Origin: CAVWDI01 sp963793095
GTDB lineage: Bacteria; Chloroflexota; Anaerolineae; Anaerolineales; UBA4823
Direction: 5' to 3'
NCBI GenBank assembly: GCA_963793095.1
Contig: CAWBYY010000011.1
Location: 744,001-808,000 of the forward strand
Length of the DNA stretch: 64,000 nt
The notes beneath the pieces were generated by a model. That model was not told the DNA's origin. It saw only the letters and a list, made by a program, of their open reading frames with translations, and ran no database searches. Of the stretch, positions 16,212 to 25,161 are shown piece after piece. Each line of letters starts with the position of its first letter. The first letter of the stretch is position 1. Position numbers and translations under genes: made by a program.

Positions 16212-16982
16212 ATGGTTAATCCTGGTGAGGAAATTATGGTCGGCGTGATGGGCCAGTGGGGCTCAGGCAAGAGCACCGCCTCGGCTGCCCTGGTGGAGCG
16301 CCTGGGTGGGCCGGATCAGGTGGTATTTATCACCGACCGGGAACTGCTGGCAGGGCAGGCTGTGGATTATATTAGGGGGCTGGATGAAACAGAGGCCAGG
16401 CAGATTATAAAGCCTGACGGGACGATTAAGCTTGAGGGCGATCTGGCCGCGGTGTTCCTGCGGGAGGGAGAGGCTCTGGATACCGTCGAATTAAACACGC
16501 TCCTGTTTGACCTTCATGATGAAATCTATGACGAAGTTCCGGTTGGCGGCTGCAGCTGGCTGGACCTAGCCCGGCTTGAATTGGGGTCGTTAATCCTTGA
16601 ACATTCCGGAGAGGGGAAACCAATCGTTATTGAAGCCGGGTTTGGCACCAATACCGATCCAAGAGGGGAGAACCCCTACAGCCACACCATCTCGGATCTG
16701 TTCGCCAGGCTGGGCGAGGCTGGCGTCCCGCCTGACCGGGTTAAATGGTTCATTATCGAAGCCAGTTACGCCACCAGGGCTGAACGCAACCGCCTGCGAA
16801 CCGATAGGGTGCCCGCCGTTGAATTCGACCGTTTTGCGGCTGACGGGGGCGATCTGGAACCGGACCAGGAACGAGAGCTGATTAAAGAAGGGATGGTTAT
16901 CAGACGGGTGCCGAACAACCACGACGATATCAACCGCTTCCGGGCTGACATCATCCAGGCGTATGAAGACATGTTTGGATGA
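16212..16982 (+). CDS. P-loop NTP-binding protein, possibly a small-molecule kinase
   Basis: The 256-residue protein has a perfect Walker A motif (GQWGSGKST, about residues 14-22) close to the N-terminus, as in nucleoside, shikimate or gluconate kinases and AAA-like NTPases. A long acidic middle section follows, then VIEAGFGTNTDPRGENPYSH and a strand FIIEASYATRAERN that may be the Walker B and lid region (RNRLRTDR). There is no membrane segment. A GGGAGGGATGG stretch supports the start; an internal ATG at codon 9 or 12 is possible. It is convergent with the next gene. A phosphotransferase role is inference. Confidence 0.6.
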   Translation: MVNPGEEIMVGVMGQWGSGKSTASAALVERLGGPDQVVFITDRELLAGQAVDYIRGLDETEARQIIKPDGTIKLEGDLAAVFLREGEALDTVELNTLLFDLHDEIYDEVPVGGCSWLDLARLELGSLILEHSGEGKPIVIEAGFGTNTDPRGENPYSHTISDLFARLGEAGVPPDRVKWFIIEASYATRAERNRLRTDRVPAVEFDRFAADGGDLEPDQERELIKEGMVIRRVPNNHDDINRFRADIIQAYEDMFG

Positions 16983-16985
16983 TGA

Positions 16986-17378
16986 TTAAGGACCTGCCTG
17001 CTGGCTCTGGATGCGCTTTTCGCGGATATAAAGCACGATCAGCAATACCGCGAACACAGCCCCGATGAGGGCCGGCCCCCAGGCCATTGCGATAATCTCG
17101 CCAGTTACAAGCCCCCAGACCATCGTCAGGGTATAGAGGCCCATCCAGACCGCCAGAGTCAGGACAAGGAGCCTTACTTTTTCCCAGGTTCTCTCCAGGT
17201 AAGCCAGTAATGCCCCTATCGCGAATGCAAGCGCAGCCGCGCCCAGGACCCGCTCGATTGCCGGGTCCTTTGCGCCTACCAGCTCCGGGCTGACAATATG
17301 CAGCAGCCCGTAAACCCCGAAGAAGATTGAATATACCAGGAGCAAAACCCGCATCCCCTTTGAAGTCAGACCGTTCAT
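16986..17378 (-). CDS. Four-helix integral membrane protein
   Basis: The 130-residue protein has four hydrophobic spans (about residues 10-28, 44-62, 70-92 and 98-118), short loops and a basic C-terminus (REKRIQSQQ). GGAGG lies 8 bases before the ATG. Its stop lies 4 bases from the stop of the convergent P-loop gene, with no room for a terminator between them. I recognise no family. Confidence 0.65.
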   Translation of the reverse strand: MNGLTSKGMRVLLLVYSIFFGVYGLLHIVSPELVGAKDPAIERVLGAAALAFAIGALLAYLERTWEKVRLLVLTLAVWMGLYTLTMVWGLVTGEIIAMAWGPALIGAVFAVLLIVLYIREKRIQSQQAGP

Positions 17379-18059
17379 TTTACGCCTCCTTTGACCGGAT
17401 GTAACCGTTTGCCGGGTTTACTGCAGTCCCTTTATATGCAGTTAATAAAAAGAAGACTGCTGTCCAGTTATGCAGTCTCCGGTGAGTGCCCGTATGTATG
17501 GGGCCTGGTTTCTATTTTTGCTGTCCTGCCAGTGATGGTTGCTGCTGCGGCTTTTTCCTATGGAGGGATTATACAATGAACAGGCGTTATTTGAAATGCC
17601 CGGCCTCACCTGCGTTATCTTCCCGGTCAGGAGCATCGCACCAACGGTTCATGTGGTGCAATGCCCATATCGTGCGTTGCACCTGTAAATTCGGCTTGGT
17701 TAAGGGGACTGACCTGGCCTGCGTGACCCCGCACATGCTGCGCGAGCGGGGTGCTTCGCGACCCCGCAAAGAGCGCGGGGTGCTTCGCGACCGGAATGGC
17801 GGCCAAAAGGTAGTCATCCCGAGCGAAGTCGAGGGATCCCATTTCTCAATCCCTCAGGGATTCCTCAGTTTGTTCTGTCTAAAACGCAGAACTCAGTCGG
17901 AATGACATAAAAGCCGGGCGTTTTTAAAGCCGCGTTGTTAACCCAGGTATCCCCATTAAAACAATCTTCAAGCCCGTTCTGAATATTGCCGCTGCCTCCC
18001 GTTTGGATTATCATTCACTCAGGTATTTATATATCCCATGATCGATAAAGGCAGATGAG
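17379..18059. repeat. Gene-free region with two dispersed repeats
   Basis: Two 18-base direct repeats, GCGGGGTGCTTCGCGACC, lie at 17746-17763 and 17775-17792. At 17813-17906 an inverted-end element starts GTCATCCCGAGCGAAGTCGA and ends CTCAGTCGGAATGAC. It belongs to the GTCATxCCGA...TGAC family, also seen at 19335-19500 and, in variants, at 22,509-22,560 and 35,610-35,815. Open frames through the region (for example a His/Cys-containing one at 17,580-17,900) consist of repeat sequence and are not supported. Confidence 0.6.
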
Positions 18060-19301
18060 ATGGATACAAATGGGCTGAGTTCCGATTGGCGCAGCCAGAC
18101 AACCGGATATCTCCGGGAGCGCCTGAAGCCGCCCGTCCTGGTGGTAGCCCTGATGGTGGGCCTGCTGTACCAGCAGTTGAACGGGATTCAAGGCGACCTG
18201 CTGCCAGAGGGCTATCCGGAATTGATCCCGGCGGAATATTCCAATTGGATGGTCTTCCTGCTCGGGTTGGGGCTGGTGATGCTGGTATTCCGGCCTCCAC
18301 GGGGTCTGTTTTACGGCCTGGTGACCCTAATCCTGGCGGTGCACGTGCTCTGTTACACCCAGGATATCTCCAGGCTGGACCAGGACGGGATTTCAAACCG
18401 GGATGATGCGGTTGAGATGACCGCCAGGGCGTTCTTGCGCATGGAGAACCCCTGGAGCAGCGTACCGGAACTGGGCATGAAGGCCACCAGCGGGCCAGCC
18501 AGCATCCTGGCTGCCCTGCCGTTTGTACTGGTCTTTAACGATATCAACTGGCTGGCAGCTTTATTCTGGTTTGCGCTGTTCGGGCTGCTGCTGGTAGGCG
18601 ACCTGAGGGGATGCAACCGCACGTTTCCGGTGCTTGTGATGCTGTTTGTGATCGGGTTTCTGGGGTTCACCCACACCCTGTTCTGGAGCCTGGAAGAACT
18701 GTATTTCCCCTACATCCTGGTCGGGATTGGTTACCTGACAGTCACCCGCGGTCGTTTTTACCTGACCGGCGCGCTGCTGGGCGCGGCGCTTATGTTCCGC
18801 CTCAGTTATGCCTTTGTTGCCCTCGGATTCCTGGTGTGGTATTACCTGAATATCAGCCAATCGGGGAAAAACCTGCTCAAGCTGCTGGCCGGGATGGCAG
18901 CCGCGGCTGCGGTGATCCTGGCGCCTTTTATTTTGGTTGGCGGGCCGGAATTCTGGTCGGATAACGCTATCCTGTACGCCTTTTCGATGAGCGCCAACGC
19001 GGAGTGGCCTTCGAGTAATATATTTTTCCGGGGTTTAAATTTCCTGGCCAGACAGGTTGGGGAGGGGGTGTTGCGCTTCCTGAAACTGGGCCTGGTCGGC
19101 GCATCCCTGCTGTTTTTCTCATTTCAGCTGAGGCGCTTGCGCCAGCCATTCGTCCACATAACCCTGGCTGCCCTGCTGGCATTGATCATCGCCTGGTTCC
19201 CGCCTCACGTCCCGAAGGATTACCAGTTGTTTGTGGTGATCCCGGCTTTCATGGCGGTTGCTTACACCTCAAAAAAAGAAATACTGAATAATTCAATTTA
19301 A
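18060..19301 (+). CDS. Polytopic membrane protein, GT-C glycosyltransferase-like
   Basis: The 413-residue protein has about ten membrane helices spread over its whole length. After the first helices, an extracytoplasmic loop carries RDDAVEMTARAFLRMENPW. Acidic residues in the first big loop are typical of GT-C fold mannosyl- and arabinosyltransferases (GT87/DUF2029 style), which use lipid-linked sugar donors. The C-terminus FPPHVPKDYQLFVVIPAF is the last helix region. No close family can be fixed. The start ATG 18060 follows GATGAG. It lies alone between repeat regions. An alternative is a lipid-linked oligosaccharide polymerase or flippase. Confidence 0.55.
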   Translation: MDTNGLSSDWRSQTTGYLRERLKPPVLVVALMVGLLYQQLNGIQGDLLPEGYPELIPAEYSNWMVFLLGLGLVMLVFRPPRGLFYGLVTLILAVHVLCYTQDISRLDQDGISNRDDAVEMTARAFLRMENPWSSVPELGMKATSGPASILAALPFVLVFNDINWLAALFWFALFGLLLVGDLRGCNRTFPVLVMLFVIGFLGFTHTLFWSLEELYFPYILVGIGYLTVTRGRFYLTGALLGAALMFRLSYAFVALGFLVWYYLNISQSGKNLLKLLAGMAAAAAVILAPFILVGGPEFWSDNAILYAFSMSANAEWPSSNIFFRGLNFLARQVGEGVLRFLKLGLVGASLLFFSFQLRRLRQPFVHITLAALLALIIAWFPPHVPKDYQLFVVIPAFMAVAYTSKKEILNNSI

Positions 19302-19334
19302 TCCTTCCTGAATCGAAATCAAGCCCAATAACAA

Positions 19335-19500
19335 GTCATCCCGGGCGATGTCGAGGGATTCCCGATGGGCTGAATGAATGGGGACCTTTGTTTTAATGGA
19401 AGGTATTCAGGTCAGGAAGGAGAGTGGCGGCATTGGTTTTATAGCCCTGCGGGATTCCTCCGTTCGTTCTGCTTTTAATGCAGAACTCAGTCGGAATGAC
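19335..19500. repeat. GTCAT...ATGAC inverted-end repeat invading a gene 3' end
   Basis: Starts GTCATCCCGGGCGATGTCGA and ends CAGTCGGAATGAC, with 94-base relatives such as 17813-17906. The right half runs into the 3' end of the toroid gene at 19393-20538, whose last residues (VIPTEFCIKSRTNGGIPQGY) are a translation of the repeat. Confidence 0.65.
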
Positions 19501-20538
19501 ATAACCCCCGTCGTTTTTTCGATCCCGGGGATGGTTTTTTCTGCGTATATGACATGGAAAAGTGCAACGCACTTCGCAGGTACATCGCTTTACAGTAGAG
19601 GTGGTGCGCTGGGTCAATCCATCCCAAAATGCCTGCAACACCCGCAGGGCGCGCAGGGTGTTCCAGCGGCTGGGACCGCCGGTCTTTTCCATCTCGAAAT
19701 GGAACTCGCCCGGGTGGCGGTTCTGGACTGGCCAGACACCGTTTTTGCGGCGTTTGGAGCGCAGGATTTCCAGGGCGTCCTCCATCCTGGGGTCATAGGG
19801 GACACCCGCCGATTGGAAGTAGTCCAGCGCCCGCAGGATATCGTAATACCAGCGCGAGGGGAAAGAAAGCAGCAGCATCCGCCGGTCGATCACCTCGCCG
19901 GTCTTGTCGGATTTAAAAAGCCGGTGCTGCAGGATGAACTCAAGCGACTCCGCTGTGATCGCCTCCAGCTCGGGCAGCCGGTAGGTGTACCCGTTCTTCT
20001 TATACTCCCACAGACCCTCCAGGATCGAGATGGTCGAATGCAGCGAGCTGTGCACTGCCCCCTGGCGGTTCAATTGGCAGTTAAACCCGCCGTCCCCCAT
20101 CTGGTTCAGGACCAGATAATCGATCACCGATACCAGGTCCTCCTGGGGCGTGCCGAAGTAGCAGGCGTAGTTCAGCAGCATCCCGTTGATGCAGATGTCG
20201 CTCACCACGATCCGGTCGGAGGGGTTGATGCCGCCGTCGGCTGATTTGCGTTCTGTGATAATTTTCTGGATTGTCTCCCGGACCTGCTCCTGGTCGGGGG
20301 GGAGGTTCAGGTGTTTCAGGTCCAGCAGGGTGTAGTGGCTGGAGGTCCATTTGGGGAAGTAAAAGTCGCGGCCCCAGTGGCCGTCCTTATTGCGCAGAGC
20401 CAGGTATCGCTCGCCCCAGCCCTCCCTGGCGATCCGTTTCTGCAGCTCGGGCTGGTTTTCATCCAGCAGGTCGCGCCGGGTCTGGTACTGGATGGAGATA
20501 TCCCCCTCCAGCAGCCATTCAATGATTTCTTCGTCCAT
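19393..20538 (-). CDS. Prenyltransferase/squalene-cyclase-like alpha/alpha-toroid protein
   Basis: The first 310 residues form repeated helix pairs of a terpene-cyclase-like toroid. Motifs include EWLLEGDISIQYQTRRDLL at the N-terminus, GHWGRDFY, the QMGDGGFNCQ turn and KNGVWPVQNRHPG. There is no signal peptide, so it is cytoplasmic, unlike the secreted toroid at 10 kb. I know such proteins only as conserved hypotheticals. They lack the DxDD motif of squalene-hopene cyclases, and none is visible here. From about residue 312 the sequence (QRTTSTVKRC onward, about 70 residues) is translated from a dispersed repeat. The original stop was probably lost, and the natural protein likely ended near 19,600. 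Confidence 0.65.
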   Translation of the reverse strand: MDEEIIEWLLEGDISIQYQTRRDLLDENQPELQKRIAREGWGERYLALRNKDGHWGRDFYFPKWTSSHYTLLDLKHLNLPPDQEQVRETIQKIITERKSADGGINPSDRIVVSDICINGMLLNYACYFGTPQEDLVSVIDYLVLNQMGDGGFNCQLNRQGAVHSSLHSTISILEGLWEYKKNGYTYRLPELEAITAESLEFILQHRLFKSDKTGEVIDRRMLLLSFPSRWYYDILRALDYFQSAGVPYDPRMEDALEILRSKRRKNGVWPVQNRHPGEFHFEMEKTGGPSRWNTLRALRVLQAFWDGLTQRTTSTVKRCTCEVRCTFPCHIRRKNHPRDRKNDGGYVIPTEFCIKSRTNGGIPQGYKTNAATLLPDLNTFH

Positions 20539-20619
20539 AAGTCTGGTTTCTTCCTGCCAACCATTCTACACCATATTCAAGCTTTACCGGAGCCTTCTGG
20601 TGTCCGCAAAGCGCAACGG

Positions 20620-21522
20620 CTATCCGTCTCCGCTCTCGATTTCCGCCAGGATCGCTTTCACAAAACTAACGGTGGAATAGGTTGGATCGGCAGTAACGAA
20701 ACCTTTATCTCTCTGGACCGGCATTAGAGTGCAGTCCGCGCCGTATTCTGATTCCATTTCCTGGCAGATGAGTGGATTGGCTGTCACTTTCACCCCTTGA
20801 AGTAAACCGGTTTCGGCAAGGTGGTATATGCTGAATTCCTGGGCTGCCAGCACAACCTTATTTTCAGCTGCCTGTGTCACAATCTGGTGGATTTGCGGAG
20901 GGCGAGCAGCGAAGATTTCATTATCGCTGATAAAAATTACTGCCTGGTAATCGTCAACCTGGACATTTTCAAGTATCAAGTCTGGTTTGACGATCGGATT
21001 TGTCCCCCCTATTTGTGAATTTAATTCAAAACCGTGCCCAGTAATTACGCCTTCAACCGGGTCAGTGGTGATGGACGCAACCTGAGCCCTGTAACCAGCC
21101 TTTTCCAGGGCGCTGCGTGTGCCTTCATAATGGCGGTGGTCATAGCCTTCGCCGAAGATAAAGAGCACCTGCCCGGTATATTCGTTTGACTCGTCATCTG
21201 GTTTCAAAGTATCAGCAGGCGCAGTGCCCTCTGGCTGATTGTGGCTGTCAGGTTTTTCTGCGGTCGGCAACGGAGCTGTAATCGTGTCTGTATTATCTGC
21301 TGGTAATTCGGATCCACCTGTATCTGGGAGTGGAGTCATTTGTGCCGGAGCAACAGGAGGACTGCACGCAGCAAATACCAGGAGTAAAAAAATTGCGAAT
21401 AAGATATTGGATTTAAATATCGTACATCCTCCACTCTCAAATCCTTCCTTAACACTGCGATAAAAAAAACGCGAAAGGATCTCCGGTAATATTACCCAAA
21501 TTTGCAGATGCGGGTTCACCAT
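20620..21522 (-). CDS. Lipoprotein with DJ-1/PfpI-like domain lacking the nucleophile Cys
   Basis: After an N-terminal stretch, the segment NILFAIFLLLVFAAC is a lipoprotein signal with lipobox FAAC, followed by a Pro/Thr/Asp-rich linker of about 65 residues. From GQVLFIFGEGYDHRHYEGT the chain follows the DJ-1/PfpI glutamine-amidotransferase-like fold, with the acidic elbow residue in FGEG and the strand AVIFISDNE. The nucleophile elbow, normally AICHG, reads AAQEFSIYH, so no cysteine is present. It is probably a ligand-binding rather than catalytic protein, anchored outside the membrane. The start is uncertain. A GGAGG followed by ATG lies just before the signal but is out of frame, which may mean a one-base error near 21,425. 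Confidence 0.6.
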   Translation of the reverse strand: MVNPHLQIWVILPEILSRFFYRSVKEGFESGGCTIFKSNILFAIFLLLVFAACSPPVAPAQMTPLPDTGGSELPADNTDTITAPLPTAEKPDSHNQPEGTAPADTLKPDDESNEYTGQVLFIFGEGYDHRHYEGTRSALEKAGYRAQVASITTDPVEGVITGHGFELNSQIGGTNPIVKPDLILENVQVDDYQAVIFISDNEIFAARPPQIHQIVTQAAENKVVLAAQEFSIYHLAETGLLQGVKVTANPLICQEMESEYGADCTLMPVQRDKGFVTADPTYSTVSFVKAILAEIESGDG

Positions 21523-21555
21523 AATGAGGTAAGCAGCAAAACAGTATTCGTAGAT

Positions 21556-22257
21556 CTACCACTCTATCCGCTTCCGGTCGCGGAAGAAACCGCCCTGGGG
21601 ACCCCCGGGCGGCAGGGTCGCCAGCCAGGTTATGGTATCGGCGCCCTGCTCGAGCGAGCGCGGCGCGCCCTGCCCACCCATATCAGTCCGCACCCAGCCC
21701 GGGCACATCGCATTGACCAGGATATCGGTCCCCTTCAATTCATGGGCCAGGATGGCGGTCAGGGCGTTCAGGGCTGCCTTCGAAATCCGGTAGGCGGGGT
21801 AGGAACCCCCCATATCGCTGAGCTGGCCTGCCCCGCTGGAGACGTTCACCACCCGCCCGTACCCGTTCTCCTGCATCATGGGGATAAAGGCCTGGCACAA
21901 TTGGAGCGGGCCGGTCAAATTGACCGCCAGGGTCGTTTCCAACGCCTCCCTCTTTGTATTGAGAATATCTATGCCTCTGTCGATAAGTACCCCGGCATTG
22001 TTCACCAGGATGTCCAGGCGCCCGTAATCATGTGAAATATCAGCCTTCAAGCGCTGAATGCTGTCTTGGTCGCGCACGTCGAGCTGGCGGAAGTCAACAT
22101 TAATACCAGCGCGGGCTAAATCTGCCTGGGCAGCCCACCCTTTTGACGGGTCCCGGCTGGTCAATATCACACGCATATCCAGCCTGGCAAGCTGGCGGCA
22201 GGCTTCCAGGCCGATGCCGCGATTTGCACCTGTGACGAGGGCGATCTTTTTTTCCAT
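21556..22257 (-). CDS. Short-chain dehydrogenase/reductase (SDR)
   Basis: The 233-residue classical SDR has the NAD(P)-binding TGANRGIG motif (residues 9-16), NNAG at about residue 88, the catalytic Ser in NVSSGAG and the Tyr/Lys pair in PAYRISK. The Arg after the Gly-rich motif (TSRD) suggests NADPH preference. The end FFRDRKRIEW matches plant/bacterial carbonyl-reductase-like SDRs (CBR1 family). Substrates of this family are small carbonyls or quinones. GGAGAGCAGC precedes the ATG. It is a single gene. Confidence 0.85.
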   Translation of the reverse strand: MEKKIALVTGANRGIGLEACRQLARLDMRVILTSRDPSKGWAAQADLARAGINVDFRQLDVRDQDSIQRLKADISHDYGRLDILVNNAGVLIDRGIDILNTKREALETTLAVNLTGPLQLCQAFIPMMQENGYGRVVNVSSGAGQLSDMGGSYPAYRISKAALNALTAILAHELKGTDILVNAMCPGWVRTDMGGQGAPRSLEQGADTITWLATLPPGGPQGGFFRDRKRIEW

Positions 22258-22666
22258 GCTGCTCTCCTTTTGTTGTGACGTTAGCGGGTAAATAGAGCAC
22301 AGATGGTAAGTTTAACCTTTATTTGTGTTTTCCACCCTGTGACCGGATCCTGGCTGGAATGTCTGGCAGCCCAGATTCAAGTGTGAATCGGGATTTAGAT
22401 CGCTTCGGAGTAGTCGAATGGACAATAGCAGGGACTGCCGGTAGCGGTGGTTATCCAGCCTGCCAGCCCTGCTTGGTTGGAACGCCCCTCGCAAAGATAG
22501 GGTCGGGGTGTCGTTGCGAGCCGTATGCGCCGGAGGCGCAAGGCGAAGCAATCTTTTCCCACGAATCGATCTTTGAGGATGATAAGTATATTATCAGGCT
22601 GAACACAAACTGTGATTCGGGCAGTTCCGAAAGAATGCCGGTATTTGCGGTGGTATTGATCAGTTC
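22258..22666. repeat. Gene-free stretch with a GCGAGCCGT...GCGAAGCAATC repeat
   Basis: At about 22,509-22,552 the sequence GTCGTTGCGAGCCGTATGCG, then GGAGGCGCAAGGCGAAGCAATC, belongs to the widespread GTCATTGCGAG...GCGAAGCAATC dispersed repeat. Otherwise there are no genes, and the minus-strand 5' region of the SDR gene lies at the left end. Confidence 0.5.
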
Positions 22667-23573
22667 TTAGATTAATAAGCACCTGTTCTGGAGTACCATC
22701 AATCCTGTATCCTCCCCCAGCACCCTCTCCAGAAATGCGCTGAAATCACCCGGGGGGCGCCCGAGCAGCCCCTCCAGCACATTTGGATTCCCGCTTAACC
22801 CAAATTCATCGTAGTAACGGAACATCTTGACCAGGGCTTCAACCTGGTATTCGCCCAGCCCCTTTGAACGCGCTTCCTCTTCCCATCTATCCAGCGGGAT
22901 CGGATTCGAATTCTACCGTGAAGCCCAGCAGCCGGCTCAGGATCTCGCAAACATCGAGCGGGGTCAGGTTTTCCGGACCGCACAGCTCGTAGACCGCCCG
23001 GACGTGTCCGGGCTCGCACAGCACAACCGCGGCCGCCTCGGCTGCGTCTTCCAGGTCAACCGCGTTCAGGCGGCTTTGCCCACCATAGGGAAGACGGTAG
23101 GCGTGCTCGGCCCGGATGGCTTCCAGGTAGGGCAGGATGTTCTGCATGTAGGGGGCTGGCTGCAGGATTGTGAAATCCAGTCCGGATTCGAACAGTTTTT
23201 CCTCAACCCGCAGCTTGTTCCAGTGGTGCGGCATGGCCTCCACCTGGGGGTGGAGCACCGAATGGTAGACGAAATGTTCGACCTCCGCCGATTGGGCCGC
23301 CCGGATGGCGGTCTCCGCGAAGGCGATCTCATCCGGCGACAGGTTCGGGGGGATGTGGTAGACCGCCCTGGCGCCCTTCACAACCCAATCCATCGTCTCC
23401 CTCGAGAGCATGTCCCCTGCGAATATCTCCTCCCTCCCGCCTGCCTGCAGCGAGCGGAAGCGGTCCCCGCGCCGCACGAGCGCCCGGGTATGCGCCCCCC
23501 TCTTTCTGAGCGCCCGGATGACCGCCCGGCCGGTTTTGCCCCCCGCTCCAGTGACCAGGATCATATTTTCCAC
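22667..23573 (-). CDS. NmrA-like NAD(P)-binding protein (one frameshift)
   Basis: From GTG 23573 the protein starts MILVTGAGGKTGRAVIRALR, the glycine-rich NAD(P) motif of atypical SDRs (NmrA/SDR_a5 type), and continues with YHSVLHPQVEAMPHHWNK and LDFTILQPAPYMQNIL. The frame ends at 22887. Shifting one base near 22,900 adds a helical C-terminus (DRWEEEARSKGLGEYQVEAL, VLEGLLGRPPGDFSAFLE) that ends at TAA 22669-22667. The repaired length is about 302 residues. Such proteins are redox sensors or reductases. It abuts the upstream acetyltransferase gene. Confidence 0.72.
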
Positions 23574-24218
23574 TTACGCGGCTCCCAGATAAGAACCCGG
23601 ATTGTCCAGATATTCCTGCACAAGCTGGTAGTAGCGCCCCATGTGGACGCCGTCCATCATGGCATGGTGGGCCTGCACGTTGAGGGGGATCTTCAAGCGC
23701 TCGCCTTCCGGGAAGAATTTGCCCCAGGCAAAACGCGGCACCGAGTTGATCTGCTCCAGGTTCAGGGGGTGCATCATGCTGGTGAAGGAGACCCACGGCA
23801 GCGAGGTCATAAACAGGAAATCGTCCCGGCCGGGCACGTTTTCCACCACTGGATTCATCCTGGCTTCAGCGAAGCGCTCGGCTCCTTTTTCTGCAAAAGT
23901 CGAAAAATCCCGGCTGTATTCCAGGTTGCAGAAGCTGAACAGGTCGCCCTCGGCCAGGACGGTTGTGGAGGGGTGTACGGTATCGTGCTCGACCACCTGA
24001 TCCGCCCGCATCCGGTAGCGGAATTCGGTGATCTCATTGGCTGCCCGGCTGAGCACGTACACAAAAGCGATCGTAAAGGTGCTGCCGCTGCCCTTTGCCC
24101 GCGGGTAGAACGTTGTGATATCCATATTTGCGCACAGGCTGAAATGGGGGTATAAGAAGTCCTTCATGAATTCGTACTGCTGGCGGCGGGGCCAGTTCTC
24201 CAGGTCAACAAACCGCAT
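23574..24218 (-). CDS. Chloramphenicol acetyltransferase-like protein (CAT fold)
   Basis: The 214-residue protein follows the type-A CAT pattern from end to end: N-terminal RRQQYEFMKDFLYPHFSLCANMD, the middle SFCNLEYSRDFSTF, then PWVSFTSM, and the catalytic signature QAHHAMMDGVHMGRYYQLVQ with the active-site His in HHAxxDG. It would transfer acetyl from acetyl-CoA to a hydroxyl. True resistance enzymes and CAT-like homologues of unknown substrate cannot be told apart by eye. It sits directly upstream of the NmrA-like gene, with no mobile element near, so it looks chromosomal rather than acquired. Confidence 0.82.
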   Translation of the reverse strand: MRFVDLENWPRRQQYEFMKDFLYPHFSLCANMDITTFYPRAKGSGSTFTIAFVYVLSRAANEITEFRYRMRADQVVEHDTVHPSTTVLAEGDLFSFCNLEYSRDFSTFAEKGAERFAEARMNPVVENVPGRDDFLFMTSLPWVSFTSMMHPLNLEQINSVPRFAWGKFFPEGERLKIPLNVQAHHAMMDGVHMGRYYQLVQEYLDNPGSYLGAA

Positions 24219-24313
24219 CTTTCACCTCCCGGTTCGAGAGTGAAGTTCTTAATAAGATGTTTAAGTGCTGATCCAGCTAATCCGTTTCTGCCCGGGGTGT
24301 GTTTAAGGAAAGT

Positions 24314-25024
24314 TCACCTGTCCCCGGGCGCGATCTCAAGGGCGATCTCCGCCATGGTCTTGAATTCTTTTTCGCGCTGTTCGGCTGAGGATGCTTCACC
24401 GCTCACCAGGCTGTCGCTGACCGTCAGGATCGAGAGCGCATCGACTTTGAACTTTGCCGCCAGCGTATAAAGTCCGTTGGTCTCCATCTCGCACACCAGG
24501 GCACCGTAGTCAGCCCAGATCTTCCACCATTCCGGGTCATCGTTGTAAAAAGTATCGGAGGCGAACATGCCCCCCACGTAAACGTCCGCGCCGCGTTCTT
24601 GGCATGCCTGGTAGGCTTTTAGCAGCAGGTCAAAGCTGGCGGTGGGGGCATAGTCCATCCCCCCAAAACGCAGTTTATTGATATGCGAGTTGGTGGAGGA
24701 CGACATGGGCAGCACGATATCCCCGACCTTCAGAAACGGCTGCATCCCCCCGCAGGTCCCTACCCGGATCAGGGTGTCCACGTTGTACTCATTCACCAGT
24801 TCGTGCACGTAGATCGAGAGGGTCGGGATCCCCATCCCGGAGCCCATCACCGATACCCGCTTGCCTCCGTAGCCGCCGGTGTATCCCAGCATGCCGCGAA
24901 CCCGGTTAAAGCAAAACGGGTCCTCCAGGAAGATCTCGGCGAAATGTTTTGCCCGCAGCGGGTCGCCGGGCAGCAGTACCGTCCGGGCGATTTCACCCTG
25001 TTTTGCGCCGATATGGATGCTCAT
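24314..25024 (-). CDS. deoD: Purine-nucleoside phosphorylase, DeoD type
   Basis: 236 residues, normal for the hexameric DeoD family. The enzyme splits purine (deoxy)ribonucleosides with phosphate to base and (deoxy)ribose 1-phosphate in the cytosol. Visible motifs are the phosphate-binding LLPGDPLRAK, GMGIPTLSIYVHEL, RVGTCGGMQ, the ribose-binding CEMETNGLY and the catalytic Asp in TVSDSLVSGE. A GGAG site precedes the ATG at 25024. It is monocistronic in this window. Transcription probably starts in the 130-base space to the next gene. Confidence 0.95.
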   Translation of the reverse strand: MSIHIGAKQGEIARTVLLPGDPLRAKHFAEIFLEDPFCFNRVRGMLGYTGGYGGKRVSVMGSGMGIPTLSIYVHELVNEYNVDTLIRVGTCGGMQPFLKVGDIVLPMSSSTNSHINKLRFGGMDYAPTASFDLLLKAYQACQERGADVYVGGMFASDTFYNDDPEWWKIWADYGALVCEMETNGLYTLAAKFKVDALSILTVSDSLVSGEASSAEQREKEFKTMAEIALEIAPGDR

Positions 25025-25161
25025 TTTTAGGCTCCTTTCTGATTGGTTTTAACCCAGGCATGCCGGGAATTCGAGAAAATCCGCTGCACAGCAATTACCT
25101 CCCAGGTCTCCATGCCTGCCCAGCGCCGGTTTTGTTCCTGTTTTTCCTCCCCGGAATAGTA

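Noticed and set aside
17486..17905. Plus-strand frame of 139 codons in the repeat region
   Set aside because: It translates dispersed repeats (GCGGGGTGCTTCGCG and GTCAT...TGAC) and has no ribosome binding site.
22827..24155. A 442-codon plus-strand frame over the NmrA-like and CAT-like genes
   Set aside because: Antisense shadow; both minus-strand genes have clear family motifs and the plus-strand translation has none.
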